Shown here: positions 56,301 to 63,324 of the stretch, piece after piece
Layout: each line of letters opens with the position of its first letter
Numbering within the stretch: the stretch's first letter is position 1
Notes under the pieces: generated by a model
Seen by the model: the letters and a program-made list of their open reading frames with translations, nothing else
Told to the model about the DNA's origin: nothing
The model's database searches: none
Made by a program: the position numbers and the translations under genes
Origin: Deroplatys truncata
Taxonomy: Eukaryota > Arthropoda > Insecta > Mantodea > Mantidae
Direction: 5' to 3'
Length of the DNA stretch: 64,000 nt
Assembly: GCA_030765065.1 (NCBI GenBank)
Contig: CM060989.1
Coordinates: forward strand, 39,733,501-39,797,500

Positions 56301-58947
56301 AAAAGAAAGAACAGATTTTAAATATTCATTTTTAATAAACGATAATAGTTAGCAACACATATGACACATCATTAAATAGCGGAAAGCTCAAAGTTTTAAC
56401 TCCCACCTATTAGTTCCATTCAGTGCCTACAGCAGTGCTGTGTTTGTTTATGAGAAAGTGGCGACGCCACAGGGAAAGTCGTTTTGTGTGCTGCATTGTG
56501 CAAAGAGCAAATCCACTGTTTCATTGCAGCGTGCATTTCGTTGTAAGTTCCTTGTCATAAAAAATTTACAATTGATGGAATAAATATGCAAAAGCACTGG
56601 TTGTCCTCGCTTAACAAATGGTGCTCATTTTGAACACAAAAAATAAAATTTTAAACTTTTCTCTATTCAGTGATGTATCGCATGTGTAGCCATCTATTGT
56701 CGTTCATTAGAAATAAATATATTAAGTCTGTTCCTTCTTTTTGAATAACCCTGTATATATAGTGCTTCCTTCACACTGCAGCTGCACCAGCTGCCACAGC
56801 TCGGACTTCTGCCAAAATAGTTAAAATATCCCAGCAACTGCCTCATGTTCTCATAGTTACAATTACAATGATAATAAGCACATACCTTATCATAAGAGAT
56901 ATTTGAAATGTTGTCCTCTATCCACATATTTCTGGCATCTTCTCAGGAAATTTTCATTCAAACTAGAGTTCAATATTCAAAATTGAGTGAATTTCTTGCC
57001 TGATGTTTTTTACTTTCTCTACTACGTATAGTAAGTAGAAGTATTGTATTCCACCCAAAAATTTGATACCGAGATTTCACCGGAAGTACATGTTTTGAGA
57101 CCCCCTGAATAAAAAAAAAGCATTTTTGGAAACATGTCCGTGTGTGTGTCTGTGAACAGCATAACTCAGAAACGAACAGTCGGATAAACACCAAACTTGG
57201 TATTCATTTTGAGTATCTTCCAGAGATGTGACACGAAGGTTTTCTAGAAAATCCCCCCACCCCATATTACCCTTTACATGGAAAAGTTTTCGAAAATTTT
57301 AATTTTCTCAAAAATGGCTCTAACGATTTTGATTAAAATATCATATGTTTAAGATATTTTCATGACAAATGAAACGTATATCTCGAATTTTCTGGGAATG
57401 TCTCCAAAAGTATTCTTCATTGTGAACAACTTTTGCATAAATGGTAAACCATAAGAGATAGACAAAATTTTACTACACAAAAAATCAAGATCGCATTAAA
57501 ATACACAATTTATGTCATATACATTTTTTTTGTTGAGTGAACCCTTTTCGAGATATTGCTTGTTATTCCCTTAAATTTTCCAATACTTACACTTTTTCTC
57601 AAATTCGTTATTCATTTTTTTTTGTCCTGGTAATGCAAAGAGAATGGAATACTCCACATAGCAACCACCTCATAAAATATTTGACTATCGCTTAAAGCCT
57701 AGCAATTCCCCTTGCATCTACAAGAAAATTAGCAATAAGATTAACAACTCGATAAACATGAAGCATATGGAGAATAAGTGTCTGTAAAAATAGTTTGTAC
57801 AAGAGTAGAGAAAGTCATGTGAGTGTAACACATCAGATTTTTTTTTTAGCTCTTACAATGTAGGGGTTTATTGCACACACCTTATTTTTCATGTGATTAT
57901 CAGTCGGGTAAATTTCTGTAATTGGAGTTTGCGAAATGACAAAAGTCATGCTTAATATTCTTCCCTGATGAAGTATGTATCCATTTATATAGCTATGTTC
58001 TGTTGTAAAATAACAGATATTGGAGTACAGAGAAACCTGATTTTACATACGAGCACCCCTTACATGATGCAAAAATTGGTGTGCAATAAATGCATAGAGA
58101 ATTAAAGAACCTATAGTTTTTGAACAAACAATAAATGCAGAGAGTTACAAATATGTCATACTCACACCATTTTTTGAACAGCTGACTGACGTTCAATGCC
58201 AGTCTGGATTTTTCCAAGACTCTGCTACTGTGCATACCGCTGATGAGTTGCTAAATTTAATTATGAAAATTTTTGAAGATTGGGTAATTAGTAGAGGATT
58301 ATGGTCCTCAAAATCTCCTGATTTAACTGAATGTGATTTTTATTTATGGGGGAGCTTGAAAAATACGGTGTATGCAAAAACCCCCATACACTGGAACAAC
58401 TAAAAGAAAATTTTCTGAGAAGATGCCAGAAATATGTGGATAGAGCAGGACATTTCACATATCTCTTATGATAAGGTATGTGCTTATTGTCATTGTAATT
58501 GTAACTATAAGTATGAGAACATGAGGCAGTTGCAGAGATAATAAACTTTTTTTGGGGCAGATGGAGCCGAGGCGGCTAGCGTACGAGCTGCCAAGCCATG
58601 GCCGCAGTGTGAGTGAATAGCACTGTACTTTGTAAGACAAGATTACTAGTAAAAATATATAATTTTCAAAGCTGTAATTCCAGCTATCAGAATGTGAGGC
58701 AATTATTATGCTTTCAAGTTCAGATGGTTTTCTATTTTAGCATGGAATTTGTTACACAATTTACGTCATGATCGTTAAGATTACTTCCTAAAGTAAATAA
58801 AAACACATATTTAAGTGTCACTTACAGACTCCAGGAGCTTATCACGATTGATTTTCATTGGTAACTTTTCATGATAGTGTTTTTGATGATATTTTCGAAC
58901 TTCGTGATAGAAGAAGTCTTGTTTATCCTTGAAGGTTTCTGAACCAC
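35251..58947 (-). CDS. AREL1: AREL1 HECT E3 ubiquitin ligase, 3' part (seven coding exons)
   Basis: Seven minus-strand exons join in phase into about 388 residues plus stop, matching the C-terminal half of AREL1 (apoptosis-resistant E3 ubiquitin ligase 1) almost segment for segment. Order: extended N-terminal region with HEVRKYHQK, N-lobe start GLDWGGVRREWFE, VGKCLYESALGG, RARFTRSFLAQIIGLR, VEHFLKGLNELIPDN, IFDENELE, LLLCGTGEYSVADF, RLLQFTTGCSQLPPGGF, the catalytic stretch PTAHTCFNQLCLP, and the usual HECT tail ending GFGMI. HECT ligases accept ubiquitin from an E2 onto the cysteine and pass it to substrate; in mammals AREL1 targets IAP antagonists such as SMAC. All introns are GT-AG; they run from 126 bp to 7.5 kb. 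The filamin-like N-terminal half should lie beyond 64000. The family assignment rests on remembered human AREL1 sequence, but the match is extensive. Confidence 0.95.
35535..37508 (+). mobile_element. Solo LTR fossil carrying a HINE-like insertion
   Basis: It starts TGAGGCACTATTTTA and ends CATTCATTCTTCA, with ATGT on both sides (35531-35534 and 37509-37512). Aligned with the unit at 32731, it is interrupted by the HINE-like copy at 36261-37146. It lies in the last AREL1 intron, about 0.2 kb from the terminal coding exon. Confidence 0.72.
36261..37146 (+). mobile_element. HINE-like copy, full length, inside a solo LTR
   Basis: It runs from TCTGATGTGTTACACTC after an A run to TAGAGAAAGTAA. 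It is one of the best-preserved copies (about 886 bp) and useful as a consensus source. Confidence 0.8.
37567..38868. mobile_element. hAT-like element carrying a mariner palindrome
   Basis: Inverted ends AGAGGTCTGTACAG (37567-37580) and CTGTACAGACCTCT (38855-38868) are followed inward by GGCCTGGGCC-type sequence on both sides, as in many hAT families. The 8-bp duplication is not obvious. A 522-bp mariner palindrome is inserted at 37672, and a HINE-like fragment lies at about 38205-38325. The region 38461-38700 looks SINE-like (B box near 38655, TAA repeats at 38688-38703). Confidence 0.5.
37672..38193. mobile_element. Second palindromic element made of two mariner 3' ends
   Basis: TIRs TGAGGCATCTTTTTTAAGTA and the counterpart ending ACTTTAAAAACATGCCTTA are flanked by TA. 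The left arm (minus) encodes VQTWLSSQVASFFDEGIQKL and YDKWLKNDGDYVEK. The right arm (plus) is an inverted copy of the same C-terminal region and TIR. The architecture is that of 9337-10024, but the mariner family differs. Confidence 0.82.
38757..39680. repeat. Large inverted repeat, left arm
   Basis: About 0.9 kb is present again in reverse complement at 44034-44954, with only a handful of differences seen on reading (for example CACATGGGG here against CACACGGGG there). The arm comprises the right end of the hAT-like element, a unique segment, a short HINE-like piece (39428-39478) and a mariner 5' fragment (about 39480-39680, minus orientation). Confidence 0.9.
39686..40246 (+). mobile_element. 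HINE-like copy, 5' truncated
   Basis: The internal region and 3' end (TTACTGTATGTAGTTAGAGA) are present; the 5' part is replaced by the mosaic at 39428-39680. Confidence 0.7.
40877..41139 (-). CDS. AREL1: AREL1 exon f, HECT hinge and C-lobe
   Basis: The acceptor TTTTTCAG is followed by LLLCGTGEYSVADFRANHVV, FWTAVANFTQEEMARLLQF, TTGCSQLPPGGFSEL and APTFGNLPTAHT. The exon ends ACATG/GTATGT, leaving TG as two thirds of the catalytic cysteine codon. It covers the hinge and most of the C-lobe. It is the one exon flanked by the large near-identical inverted repeats at 38.8-39.7 and 44.0-45.0 kb. Confidence 0.95.
41140..41944. other. AREL1 intron sequence
   Basis: A plus-strand frame at 41703-41918 is present, but its protein is not recognised. 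No repeat was identified. Confidence 0.4.
41945..43060 (+). mobile_element. tRNA-derived SINE interrupted by a solo LTR
   Basis: Pieces 41945-42049 (B box GTAGGTTCAAACCTGG, then TTCGGACGTAAAAATCC) and 42952-43060 (CAAGCCTTATAAAGAGGC to GAATGGGAGGCTAAG) join into the SINE family at 11041. A second copy of this family thus received an LTR element. Confidence 0.65.
42050..42951 (-). mobile_element. Solo LTR fossil with clear core promoter
   Basis: On the minus strand it starts TGTGGCAGTATTTTATATC and ends ATTTGACTTCA, with AGAT duplicated on both sides. It has GAGTATAAAAAGC (TATA box) and an arthropod initiator-like ATTCAGTC about 30 bp downstream. Two copies of an approximately 38-bp repeat (CGTCGCGCAGTTCTACAGAAT-type) follow. 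It is related to the units at 32731 and 35535 by its ends, but the interior is diverged. Confidence 0.72.
43061..43498. other. AREL1 intron sequence, nothing recognised
   Basis: No repeat or coding frame could be supported. Confidence 0.35.
43989..45884 (+). pseudogene. Mariner transposase interrupted by foreign sequence
   Basis: The N-terminal part (44043-44173) reads LDQRICIKFCLKNGIKCST and STMSKTRVYEWYK. The coding sequence resumes at 44955 with KEG.EDVEDDNHPG (one stop), NVEEVKKIILENHRIIIREV and VLTGDKTWVYGYDDETKAQ (first Asp). HHDNAPAHTSML (second Asp) and YSPDMAP...DFFLF (third Asp, with a C run causing a shift) follow, then EGDYFEGYKVDD. A stop lies after LHETILRK. The second half alone would not be functional. 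Confidence 0.88.
44034..44954. repeat. Large inverted repeat, right arm
   Basis: It is the reverse complement of 38757-39680. It begins in mariner sequence at AAGTTGGATCAAAG and ends CCCAATTGTC, exactly where the mariner transposase resumes with AAAGAGGGTTGAG. The AREL1 exon at 40877-41139 lies between the arms. Confidence 0.9.
46087..46275 (-). CDS. AREL1: AREL1 exon e, HECT N-lobe
   Basis: Sixty-three codons in phase 0 at both ends lie between acceptor TTAATAG and donor GAG/GTAAGG. Key segments are VVELVPGG, YLDALAQYKLA, VEHFLKGLNELIPDN and IFDENELE. They match the end of the AREL1 N-lobe before the LLMCGTG motif. The intron that follows (46086 to 41140) holds a rearranged mariner and a solo LTR. 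Confidence 0.95.
46402..46527 (-). CDS. AREL1: AREL1 exon d, HECT N-lobe
   Basis: Exactly 42 codons lie between acceptor TTTGCAG and donor AAG/GTGTGT. They read YFEQDDPDLYLSKVKYILDH, DVEEMELYFVEEE, YDKCGQLIK. This is the E2-binding side of the N-lobe in HECT folds. It is separated from exon e by only 126 bp, by far the shortest intron here. Confidence 0.95.
46528..47431. other. AREL1 intron sequence, nothing recognised
   Basis: This is part of intron c-d. The plus-strand frame at 46642-46983 has no recognisable domain. Confidence 0.4.
47432..48349 (-). mobile_element. Mariner deletion derivative (918 bp)
   Basis: TIRs TGAGGTTTGTTCAAAAAATT and the counterpart ending TTTTTTGAACAGACCTG are flanked by TA. 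About 0.37 kb is missing relative to a full mariner. Confidence 0.9.
47494..48154 (-). pseudogene. Mariner transposase lacking its central region
   Basis: The N-terminus MAELEEQRICIKFCVK, with KNGQMEVKDDPHSGHPST, is followed by a deletion that removes the first catalytic Asp region. The sequence then continues at RRKRPEMWRENSWLLHHDNA (second Asp), HPPYSPDLASAEFF (third Asp position) and LKTPLKGRIFATIDKIKENS to the stop. The deletion explains the short element; frameshifts are also present. Confidence 0.85.
48350..48852. other. AREL1 intron sequence, nothing recognised
   Basis: It contains a short A/G-rich tract at about 48520-48548 and no other feature. Confidence 0.4.
48853..49142 (-). CDS. 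AREL1: AREL1 exon c, HECT N-lobe core
   Basis: This 290-bp exon has acceptor TTTTCTAG and donor AAG/GTGAGC. It encodes LDWGGVRREWFELTCAALF, the FSDSQQALVHPNPHRPSHLK region, YEFAGKVVGKCLYESALGG and RARFTRSFLAQIIGLRVHYK. These are hallmark HECT N-lobe motifs in the AREL1-type version. It ends in phase 0 and joins YFEQDDPDLY of exon d. Confidence 0.96.
49557..49884 (-). mobile_element. tRNA-derived SINE (about 330 bp)
   Basis: On the minus strand the head reads CCATGGCCGAGTGGTTAGAC (A box) and CCCGGGTTCAATCCCAGG (B box). This recalls a class II (Leu/Ser-like) tRNA. The body follows to 49557. It lies within AREL1 intron b-c. Confidence 0.75.
50080..50152 (+). tRNA. tRNA-like sequence, probably a SINE head
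   Basis: This 73-nt unit has a perfect 7-bp acceptor stem (GGTCTGG/CCAGACC). It has a T arm GCAGG-TTGCAAA-CCGGC with one mismatch and an anticodon stem GCCTT/AAGGT, but an 8-nt anticodon loop and a weak D stem. An A box (GGGTGGCTCAGTTGATTAGG) and a T5 run at 50158-50162 are present. The odd loop and the SINE-like sequence that follows argue against a working tRNA gene. Confidence 0.4.
50165..51239. other. AREL1 intron sequence, nothing further recognised
   Basis: Several short frames are present, none with a domain. Confidence 0.4.
51240..51315 (-). CDS. AREL1: AREL1 exon b (76 bp)
   Basis: This short exon lies between TCTTACAG and the donor CAAG/GTAAAG. It reads SMKATKGFSVSDWCRNFEI then TFQGEQG, starting in phase 0 and leaving one base of the next glycine codon. 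That base joins the GT at the start of exon c to restore GLDWGGV, which is strong evidence for both boundaries. The exon contains no long open frame of its own, so it is easily missed by ORF-based annotation. Confidence 0.93.
51451..51540 (-). repeat. Dispersed repeat fragment, inverted relative to 55905-56000
   Basis: The reverse complement of this piece matches 55905-56000, sharing AGAGAGTTGGAGTTA, TTTTTGAATTCTCA and GGTTATCC/GGCTATCC. The family is unknown. Confidence 0.5.
51696..52290 (+). mobile_element. LINE remnant, 3' part of reverse transcriptase
   Basis: Plus-strand pieces read AKFLGITLNQNLKWIHHIEP, IFTIQKRTIHLIRNINC, YIFKLLN, HRYTHKSKLFEESFKR and NKLPLAFRNSEVKSFKIQL. This is the order seen at the C-terminal end of Jockey/CR1-like ORF2 proteins (FLGI...W..HI, QKR.IR, N.LP). 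Several frameshifts and stops show an old copy. A GGGCGCTAATAACCC segment at 51639, upstream, resembles a LINE/SINE tail. Confidence 0.6.
52333..52440 (-). mobile_element. tRNA-derived SINE copy
   Basis: It is reverse oriented: GAGCTACCATGGCAAC and GATTTGAACCACGG are the complements of the A and B boxes, and the tail begins GACTGAAAAATTCAAT. With 52706-52862 it forms an inverted pair. Confidence 0.7.
52706..52862 (+). mobile_element. tRNA-derived SINE, cloverleaf-like head
   Basis: TGCCATG and TATGGCA can form a 7-bp acceptor stem around an A box (TAGCTCAGTGGTTAGAGC) and a B box (GTGGTTCAAATCCCGG). The tail TGAATTTTTCAGTCATC continues to about 52862 (GGCTTGTGTGAAAGAACAAT). The family also occurs at 5310, 30440, 52333, 53940 and 54240. 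Confidence 0.75.
53350..53535 (-). pseudogene. Tc1/mariner-superfamily transposase fragment
   Basis: The minus strand reads QQDGAPVHCAQNVYQHLNQ (second catalytic Asp), then WPTRFPDLSPLGFFLCVHL (third Asp region). This is the pattern of insect Tc1/mariner-like transposases with RSPDLTPLDFFLWG. TIRs were not found. Confidence 0.6.
53940..54350. mobile_element. Inverted pair of tRNA-derived SINE fragments
   Basis: The minus copy at 53940-54010 (CAACTGAAAAATTCAATGCC) and plus copy at 54240-54350 (AGTAGCTCAATGGTTAGAGC, GTGTTTAAATCCTGG) face each other. They repeat the arrangement at 52333/52706. Confidence 0.6.
54489..54670 (+). mobile_element. SINE fragment without tRNA head
   Basis: The body of the family at 11041 (ATCCTTAGCATGGCTTCC, TTTACGGCATGTAAAAGAAC, GAATGGGACGCTAAGGACC) is present; the 5' head is missing. 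Confidence 0.6.
54941..55580 (+). mobile_element. Penelope-like element fossil with inverted terminal repeats
   Basis: Inverted arms of about 150 bp (54941-55097 and 55430-55580) share AGAGAGTTGGAG, TTACACTACATCACTAAAAG and GCTCCCAT(T/C)GTCAGCTTG. They enclose a GIY-YIG endonuclease domain fragment: YNLVYIGRTKRN, LEIRFKDQ, KSAVAHHF. GIY-YIG joined to inverted repeats is characteristic of Penelope-like retroelements. No reverse transcriptase is present, so it is a broken 3' remnant. Confidence 0.72.
55905..56000 (+). repeat. Dispersed repeat fragment matching 51451-51540 in reverse
   Basis: See the partner at 51451; the two are inverted relative to each other within the same AREL1 intron. Confidence 0.5.
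56289..56753 (+). mobile_element. Short TIR element with transposase N-terminus relic
   Basis: TIRs CAGGGTTATTCAAAAAGAAA and TTCTTTTTGAATAACCCTG lie within TA. Inside, one plus frame gives KSFCVLHCAKSKSTVSLQRA then FRCKF, like the helix-turn-helix start (VTVQRAFRRKF) of the Tc1/mariner-like transposases whose C-terminus is seen at 58261. It is a 465-bp deletion derivative. Confidence 0.72.
56760..56950 (-). pseudogene. Tc1/mariner-like transposase C-terminal relic
   Basis: The minus-strand sequence from 56950 (GAAGATGCCAGAAATATGTG, then TATCTCTTATGATAAGG) matches 58415-58530 in reverse, so the two are inverted relative to each other around the HINE-like copy at 57010. Confidence 0.55.
57010..57837 (-). 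mobile_element. HINE-like copy, full length
   Basis: It runs from TACTTTCTCTACTACG to ACACATCAGA with T runs on both sides. It is well preserved. Confidence 0.8.
58255..58530 (+). pseudogene. Tc1/mariner-like transposase C-terminal fragment
   Basis: It reads LWSSKSPDLTECDFYLWGSL (third catalytic Asp motif), KNTVYAK, then after a frameshift PHTLEQLKENFLRRCQKYVD and a stop. The family normally has a longer segment between LEQLKEN and RRC. Confidence 0.7.
58826..58947 (-). CDS. AREL1: AREL1 exon a (first coding exon in window)
   Basis: The acceptor TATATTTCAG precedes the exon, which opens with two bases of a split glycine codon. It reads SETFKDKQDFF, YHEVRKYHQKH, YHEKLPMKINRDKLLES and ends at a strong donor, TCT/GTAAGT, in phase 0. 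In mammals the corresponding segment lies just before the HECT N-lobe and forms part of its extended N-terminal helices. The 7.5-kb intron that follows holds a LINE, SINEs, a Penelope-like fragment, a MITE and a HINE-like copy. Confidence 0.93.
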
Positions 58948-59104
58948 CTGAAATATACACAAATGGTAAAGTGCCAAAATTTAATAAGTACAAAAGTAAA
59001 CTCTGGAGGGGTCAAAGAATGACCTTTGTTACCATATTTTTCAGATTTTATTAAAAACTATCTGTACTACCCTGTATAATGACTGGATCTTTTAAACCTA
59101 AAAT

Positions 59105-59757
59105 CAATAGCGGCTTGTAAGTATACATTTTGGGTGTCCACAAAGTTTAATCAGACAGTCCTGAGTAAAATAGCATCTGCTGCATAATAGTTATGATTAA
59201 AAATAAATTGATACAACTGCAGCAGCTTCTAACAATAAGAACAACAACAATAGTGCATAACTTGTCTGATGAAAGAAAGGGTTGTTTTTATGGATGTTTG
59301 TTGTTGTGTGCATTATTAAGTACATTGTGTTAGGTCAAAAACGAAGTAATGTGTAAATTAAATTGTAGTTGACATTATGGATGGTGTCTGTGCTTGTGCA
59401 TGTTACCATCTAATGGTAATGATGGAAACAGGGTGCGGGAAAAGCTTTGCACATTAGTGCACTTCTTCAAGTGTGCACGACCTGTATGTATTTGGCCCCA
59501 TAAGATAATTACATTATACAGTTGCATAGGGCAGAAGCTCCTTAAAATGCGCACAAGTCAAGATGTGCTAGCGATCCTGTTGCCATGTTTCATTGAGTTT
59601 AAAGGACTAGCGCGCTAGATTTAAATGCCATAGACTGTAAATTGCCACATATACCTTACATTTAATGGCATCAAAGAAAAAATAACCAATAAATCTGCAA
59701 GGTGTCAAACGTTAGGGTGTTCATGTGCTCTCGTGCTTTTATACAGAGCTGCCACTG
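59105..59757. mobile_element. Non-autonomous hAT element, copy 2, with 8-bp duplication
   Basis: Ends CAATAGCGGCTTGT and the inverted GAGCTGCCACTG are flanked by CCTAAAAT and CCTAAATT (seven of eight identical). The body matches 28302-28938, including AAAGAAAAAATAACCAATAAA near the right end. Confidence 0.75.
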
Positions 59758-59765
59758 CCTAAATT

Positions 59766-60488
59766 ATTTGTATACTTTCATTATCCCCACTACCGTAACT
59801 TTTATACATGGAATCTACATATAATTAACTAGGTGAGCTAATGTTGAATCCTTCTCTTTTACCCTTTAGAGGTACAATTTCATAAAGGTCGTTTGATGTT
59901 CATTATAACACAGAAATGGTGAGAAATAGCTGATAATACATTTCTGATCTCCTTAAACTCCCCCACTGCAAACAATATTACAAATCCCATCTTGACTGTT
60001 ACGTATATTTCTGTAATATCCAAACTAGCTAAAAGCTTTTGAGTTAAATTTAATAGTTGGAGCGTTTTTTTTTATTACTATTATTATTATCATTCTTATA
60101 CAATGCTTTTGCAGTGAGCGTTGCAGAGATTCTTTTCTTGTATTTCAGTGTCGTGTTAACAGGTAGATCTCTGGGAGCCTGCTACTGCTAAGATATAGTT
60201 GAAATAATAAACTCCAGCTTTTGCAGTAGAAACTTGATGAATTTATTTATTTGCTGTATTACAAACTCATTCCCTCACACTTCCAATCAATTATATGTGT
60301 ATACAGCACATAATATTCACAAATAAAACAAAGCTTTTACATCAGCCATTAATGGTTGTACCAGCCACCTACTATGGCTTGGCGTTACTCTACTACACTC
60401 TCACACAGACAACTGCTAACAAAGCTTGGCTTCACTTTACAAACTTTGTGTCTTTTTTTTTTACTACTTACCACCCTCTAGGCAGTAA
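59766..60488. other. AREL1 upstream intron or flank, nothing recognised
   Basis: No further AREL1 exon was recognised here, although a short exon could be missed by eye. Confidence 0.35.
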
Positions 60489-61277
60489 AGGCTGGTTCAC
60501 AACCACCCGGTAACGGTAACCAGAACGGAAACGAGAACGGGAAGCAAGAAATTTTGATTCACAACAGCCCGGTAACGAGAACGGGAATGCATATCGATCA
60601 CAAAGTGAAAGTCGATTTTGCGCATTGGGATTTCATTTGTTTTTAACTGACCAATGACATTTTTTCACCTACTTCCAATTTAGCCAAGCCAACGTCAAAA
60701 TTCGATAGAGTAAGCATTATCTAAATACATATTCATTACATTTCCGATCCCTCTACTTATGCCAAACTTTCATTCCTTTATTTAATGGCATACATTAAAA
60801 TTGTTTATTCTTTTTTCATTTCCACCGGATTTAGCTGTTCTTTGTAGCTTTTGCCATTGTTTTTAGGTAATAGCCAGTTTTGAGTTGCATATAAACAAAC
60901 TACAAATGATCCCTTCACAGAGGAACCAACGTTGATTAGATTTGTGGGTATCGGGATGAGGTTAGGAAGCACATTTACTACTAATTCCTTCCAGTTTCAT
61001 GTTTCCAGCTTGCGACTATAGAGAGCACTAGTGGCTGTTTCATGTCACGGCCGCTTAGAATAACCTCTAGAGTGAAGAGTCTTATATGCACAATAGGGAT
61101 CTAATATGCCGTGCCCGGGAACGAGAACGAGACAGTTAAAAGTTGGGCAACTCTTCTTCCCGTTCCCGGGGCCCGGGAAGGCTTCCCGTCGGTTGTGGAC
61201 ACTCCCATTTAAATACATGTATTTCAACTTTCCCGTTCTCGTTCTGGTTACCGTTCTCGTTGGTTGTGAACCAGCCT
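60489..61277. mobile_element. GC-rich TIR element with subterminal repeats
   Basis: AGGCTGGTTCACAACC and GGTTGTGAACCAGCCT are perfect ends of a 789-bp element. The subterminal regions repeat ACGAGAACGGGAA and its complement several times on both sides. The flanking TAA/CAA hints at a 3-bp duplication of PIF/Harbinger type. There is no transposase. Confidence 0.7.
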
Positions 61278-61858
61278 CAACTGCTCTGTTTGCCTAAATT
61301 TTCCATATGTTCCCATAGTAACCTCCCTTCCACTCACATATTTGCTCTCTTATGGTCAACAATGATCACTTCCATGGCCTTATATAAAACTCCTTCTAAC
61401 TATATTTTTATTATTTAATTTAATCTTTTCTTTTCATGTTCCAAATTTACAGTAATTAATTTAATTCTCCCCATTACAATTTTAGGTTATGTTACTATGA
61501 AATTCAAATAAACATTACATCAATAACAATAAATATGAACACATTTTAAGATTCCAATTAACATATAAATATTTGCATACTCATAAGTAAGCCTGTGAGG
61601 TTATGTAACTTTGAATTCTGCTTGAAGGCGAAAATGTGAATTGTTTTATTTCTTTGAGTCCCCAGTTGTATAATAATGTTAAAGCCCTAAACTGTTCATG
61701 CTAAAGCAAAACACGACCCTCTACCACTCATATTCATGAAACTGGAGTAAAACTGCTGGATATGTATACATCCACCAATTTAACATTTTGAGTATGGTAC
61801 ACATAATTATCACAATGAAATAATCTTTTTCCACAATTAGAGTTAAATGTCTGTTCTA
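61278..61858. other. AT-rich sequence, nothing recognised
   Basis: No gene or repeat could be supported. Confidence 0.35.
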
Positions 61859-62635
61859 CCAGGTGTGTCTCAAAAGTAAGTTACACAATTTTTTTAAAAA
61901 TAATATAATGTTTAAATATTTAAAGAAGGTATATTTTGAAAGCTACACTCAATAACTATTTTGCTACATAATCTTCTTGAATCTCAATACATTTTTGGTA
62001 CCATGATAACAGTTTTTTTAACGCAGTGTCAAACCACTCTCCCGTCATAATGGCAAGCCATCTTTCCACTTCATGTTTAAACTCGTCATTTACAAAGTGC
62101 CTACCCCCGAGATGTTGCTGCAGCTGCGGAAAATGATGTAACCACTCAGTGCAAGGTCAGGTAAGTAAGGTGGATGACCCAAAACATCCCATTGGAACTA
62201 CTCAAACAGGGCTTGGTTTATTTGAACCTTGTCAACAATATCCAGAGCACGGGAAGTGGAGCATTGGCTGCTTCGTTGCTCATTGTGTAATGTTGCTCTC
62301 TCTTCAATGAATGATTGACGCTAACGAGAAACCATTGGTCTTGACATAAGGTCTGTACCATACACACTGCACAACTTGCAATGAATTTCAGTCACACATT
62401 TATTTTTTGCCATAAAAAAATTGGATTACAGCACAAACTTTGCAATTGGCTGTAGGAGCGAGTGGAAACTCTATTGTTACTGCTGTTTTAATGTCCAAGG
62501 GTAAAGGTAGGCACCTAGGAATTTTACAGTGCTGCCACTACACCCAGATCAAAGTTTCCTGTGACTGCCGGACTTTTCCCGCCTACCGTGAGGATTTAAA
62601 AAAAATAAGGTAATTTACTTTTGAGACACCCCTTG
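61859..62635 (-). mobile_element. Mariner deletion derivative (777 bp)
   Basis: TIRs AGGTGTGTCTCAAAAGTAAG and the counterpart ending ACTTTTGAGACACCCCTTG lie within TA. Minus-strand relics include EIHCKLCSVYGTDLMSRP (N-terminus), LQQHLGGRHFVNDEFKHEVE and KKLLSWYQKCIEIQEDYVAK (C-terminus). The catalytic centre is deleted and frameshifts occur. Confidence 0.85.
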
Positions 62636-62767
62636 TAGGTTACCAAAAAACGGAAGAGAAATATTAACAAGCCTACTCCTGCATGTTTTACAATGTTATA
62701 ACCTTAATGAATAATATACTAATTAGTAATTACCTTAATCAACAAATACACATTGAGAATATTATGC

Positions 62768-63013
62768 TCATATTATAGAAGACTTGTTTTCCTTCTCTAT
62801 TTCTGTGAAATAAACCAACATGACATTTTCTGCATACATTTTTACATTCTTTAATAAACACCATTTTTTAAAATGAATGTATGCTCCTTTGTATACACTT
62901 CTGGATTTTTTCGGTAACAAACCACCAACTACCTCACTAGCAGCAGATGTTATATTTTTTTGTTCTTCAAAATTATCAATTTTGCATTTAAATTCACAAT
63001 GTAAACAATGCAA
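62768..63013 (-). pseudogene. Crypton-like tyrosine recombinase N-terminal remnant
   Basis: The frame reads AASEVVGGLLPKKSRSVYKG, AYIHFKKWC, MYAENVMLVYFTEIEKENKS. This resembles the N-terminal SAM-like (core-binding) domain of Crypton-type tyrosine recombinases common in insects (LPxKSRxxYxxAYxxFxxWC...ENVLLAYF). The expected continuation (SxLWSxYSML) is scrambled and has stops. The catalytic domain was not seen. Confidence 0.55.
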
Positions 63014-63324
63014 TCCATATAAACAACAACATTGCTACACATATCCTTTCAATCATTCCAAAACCCCTTATCCATTGTCAATAATCCAAAGCACCTCAAT
63101 GGAACAGTTCCAGCGAAATTCAATAAAAATATATAAAAATGCCACAATTTAACTCTGGTCATGGAAAAAATAGTATATATACAACGGGATTGAAACAGAT
63201 TTTCCCATCAGTATATTTGTAGCCCTTGGGTTAAATCCATTGGGCTCAAATTATGATCTTTTGAAAAATATATGTTTCTCTCCCTTAATGGCTGTAAAGA
63301 ATTAGTCAAGTAGTTTCTGAGAAA
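63014..63324. other. AT-rich sequence, nothing recognised
   Basis: No feature could be supported. Confidence 0.35.

Noticed and set aside
60295-60513. Plus-strand 72-codon frame
   Set aside because: It runs into the TIR of the element at 60489 and shows no domain, so it is likely chance.
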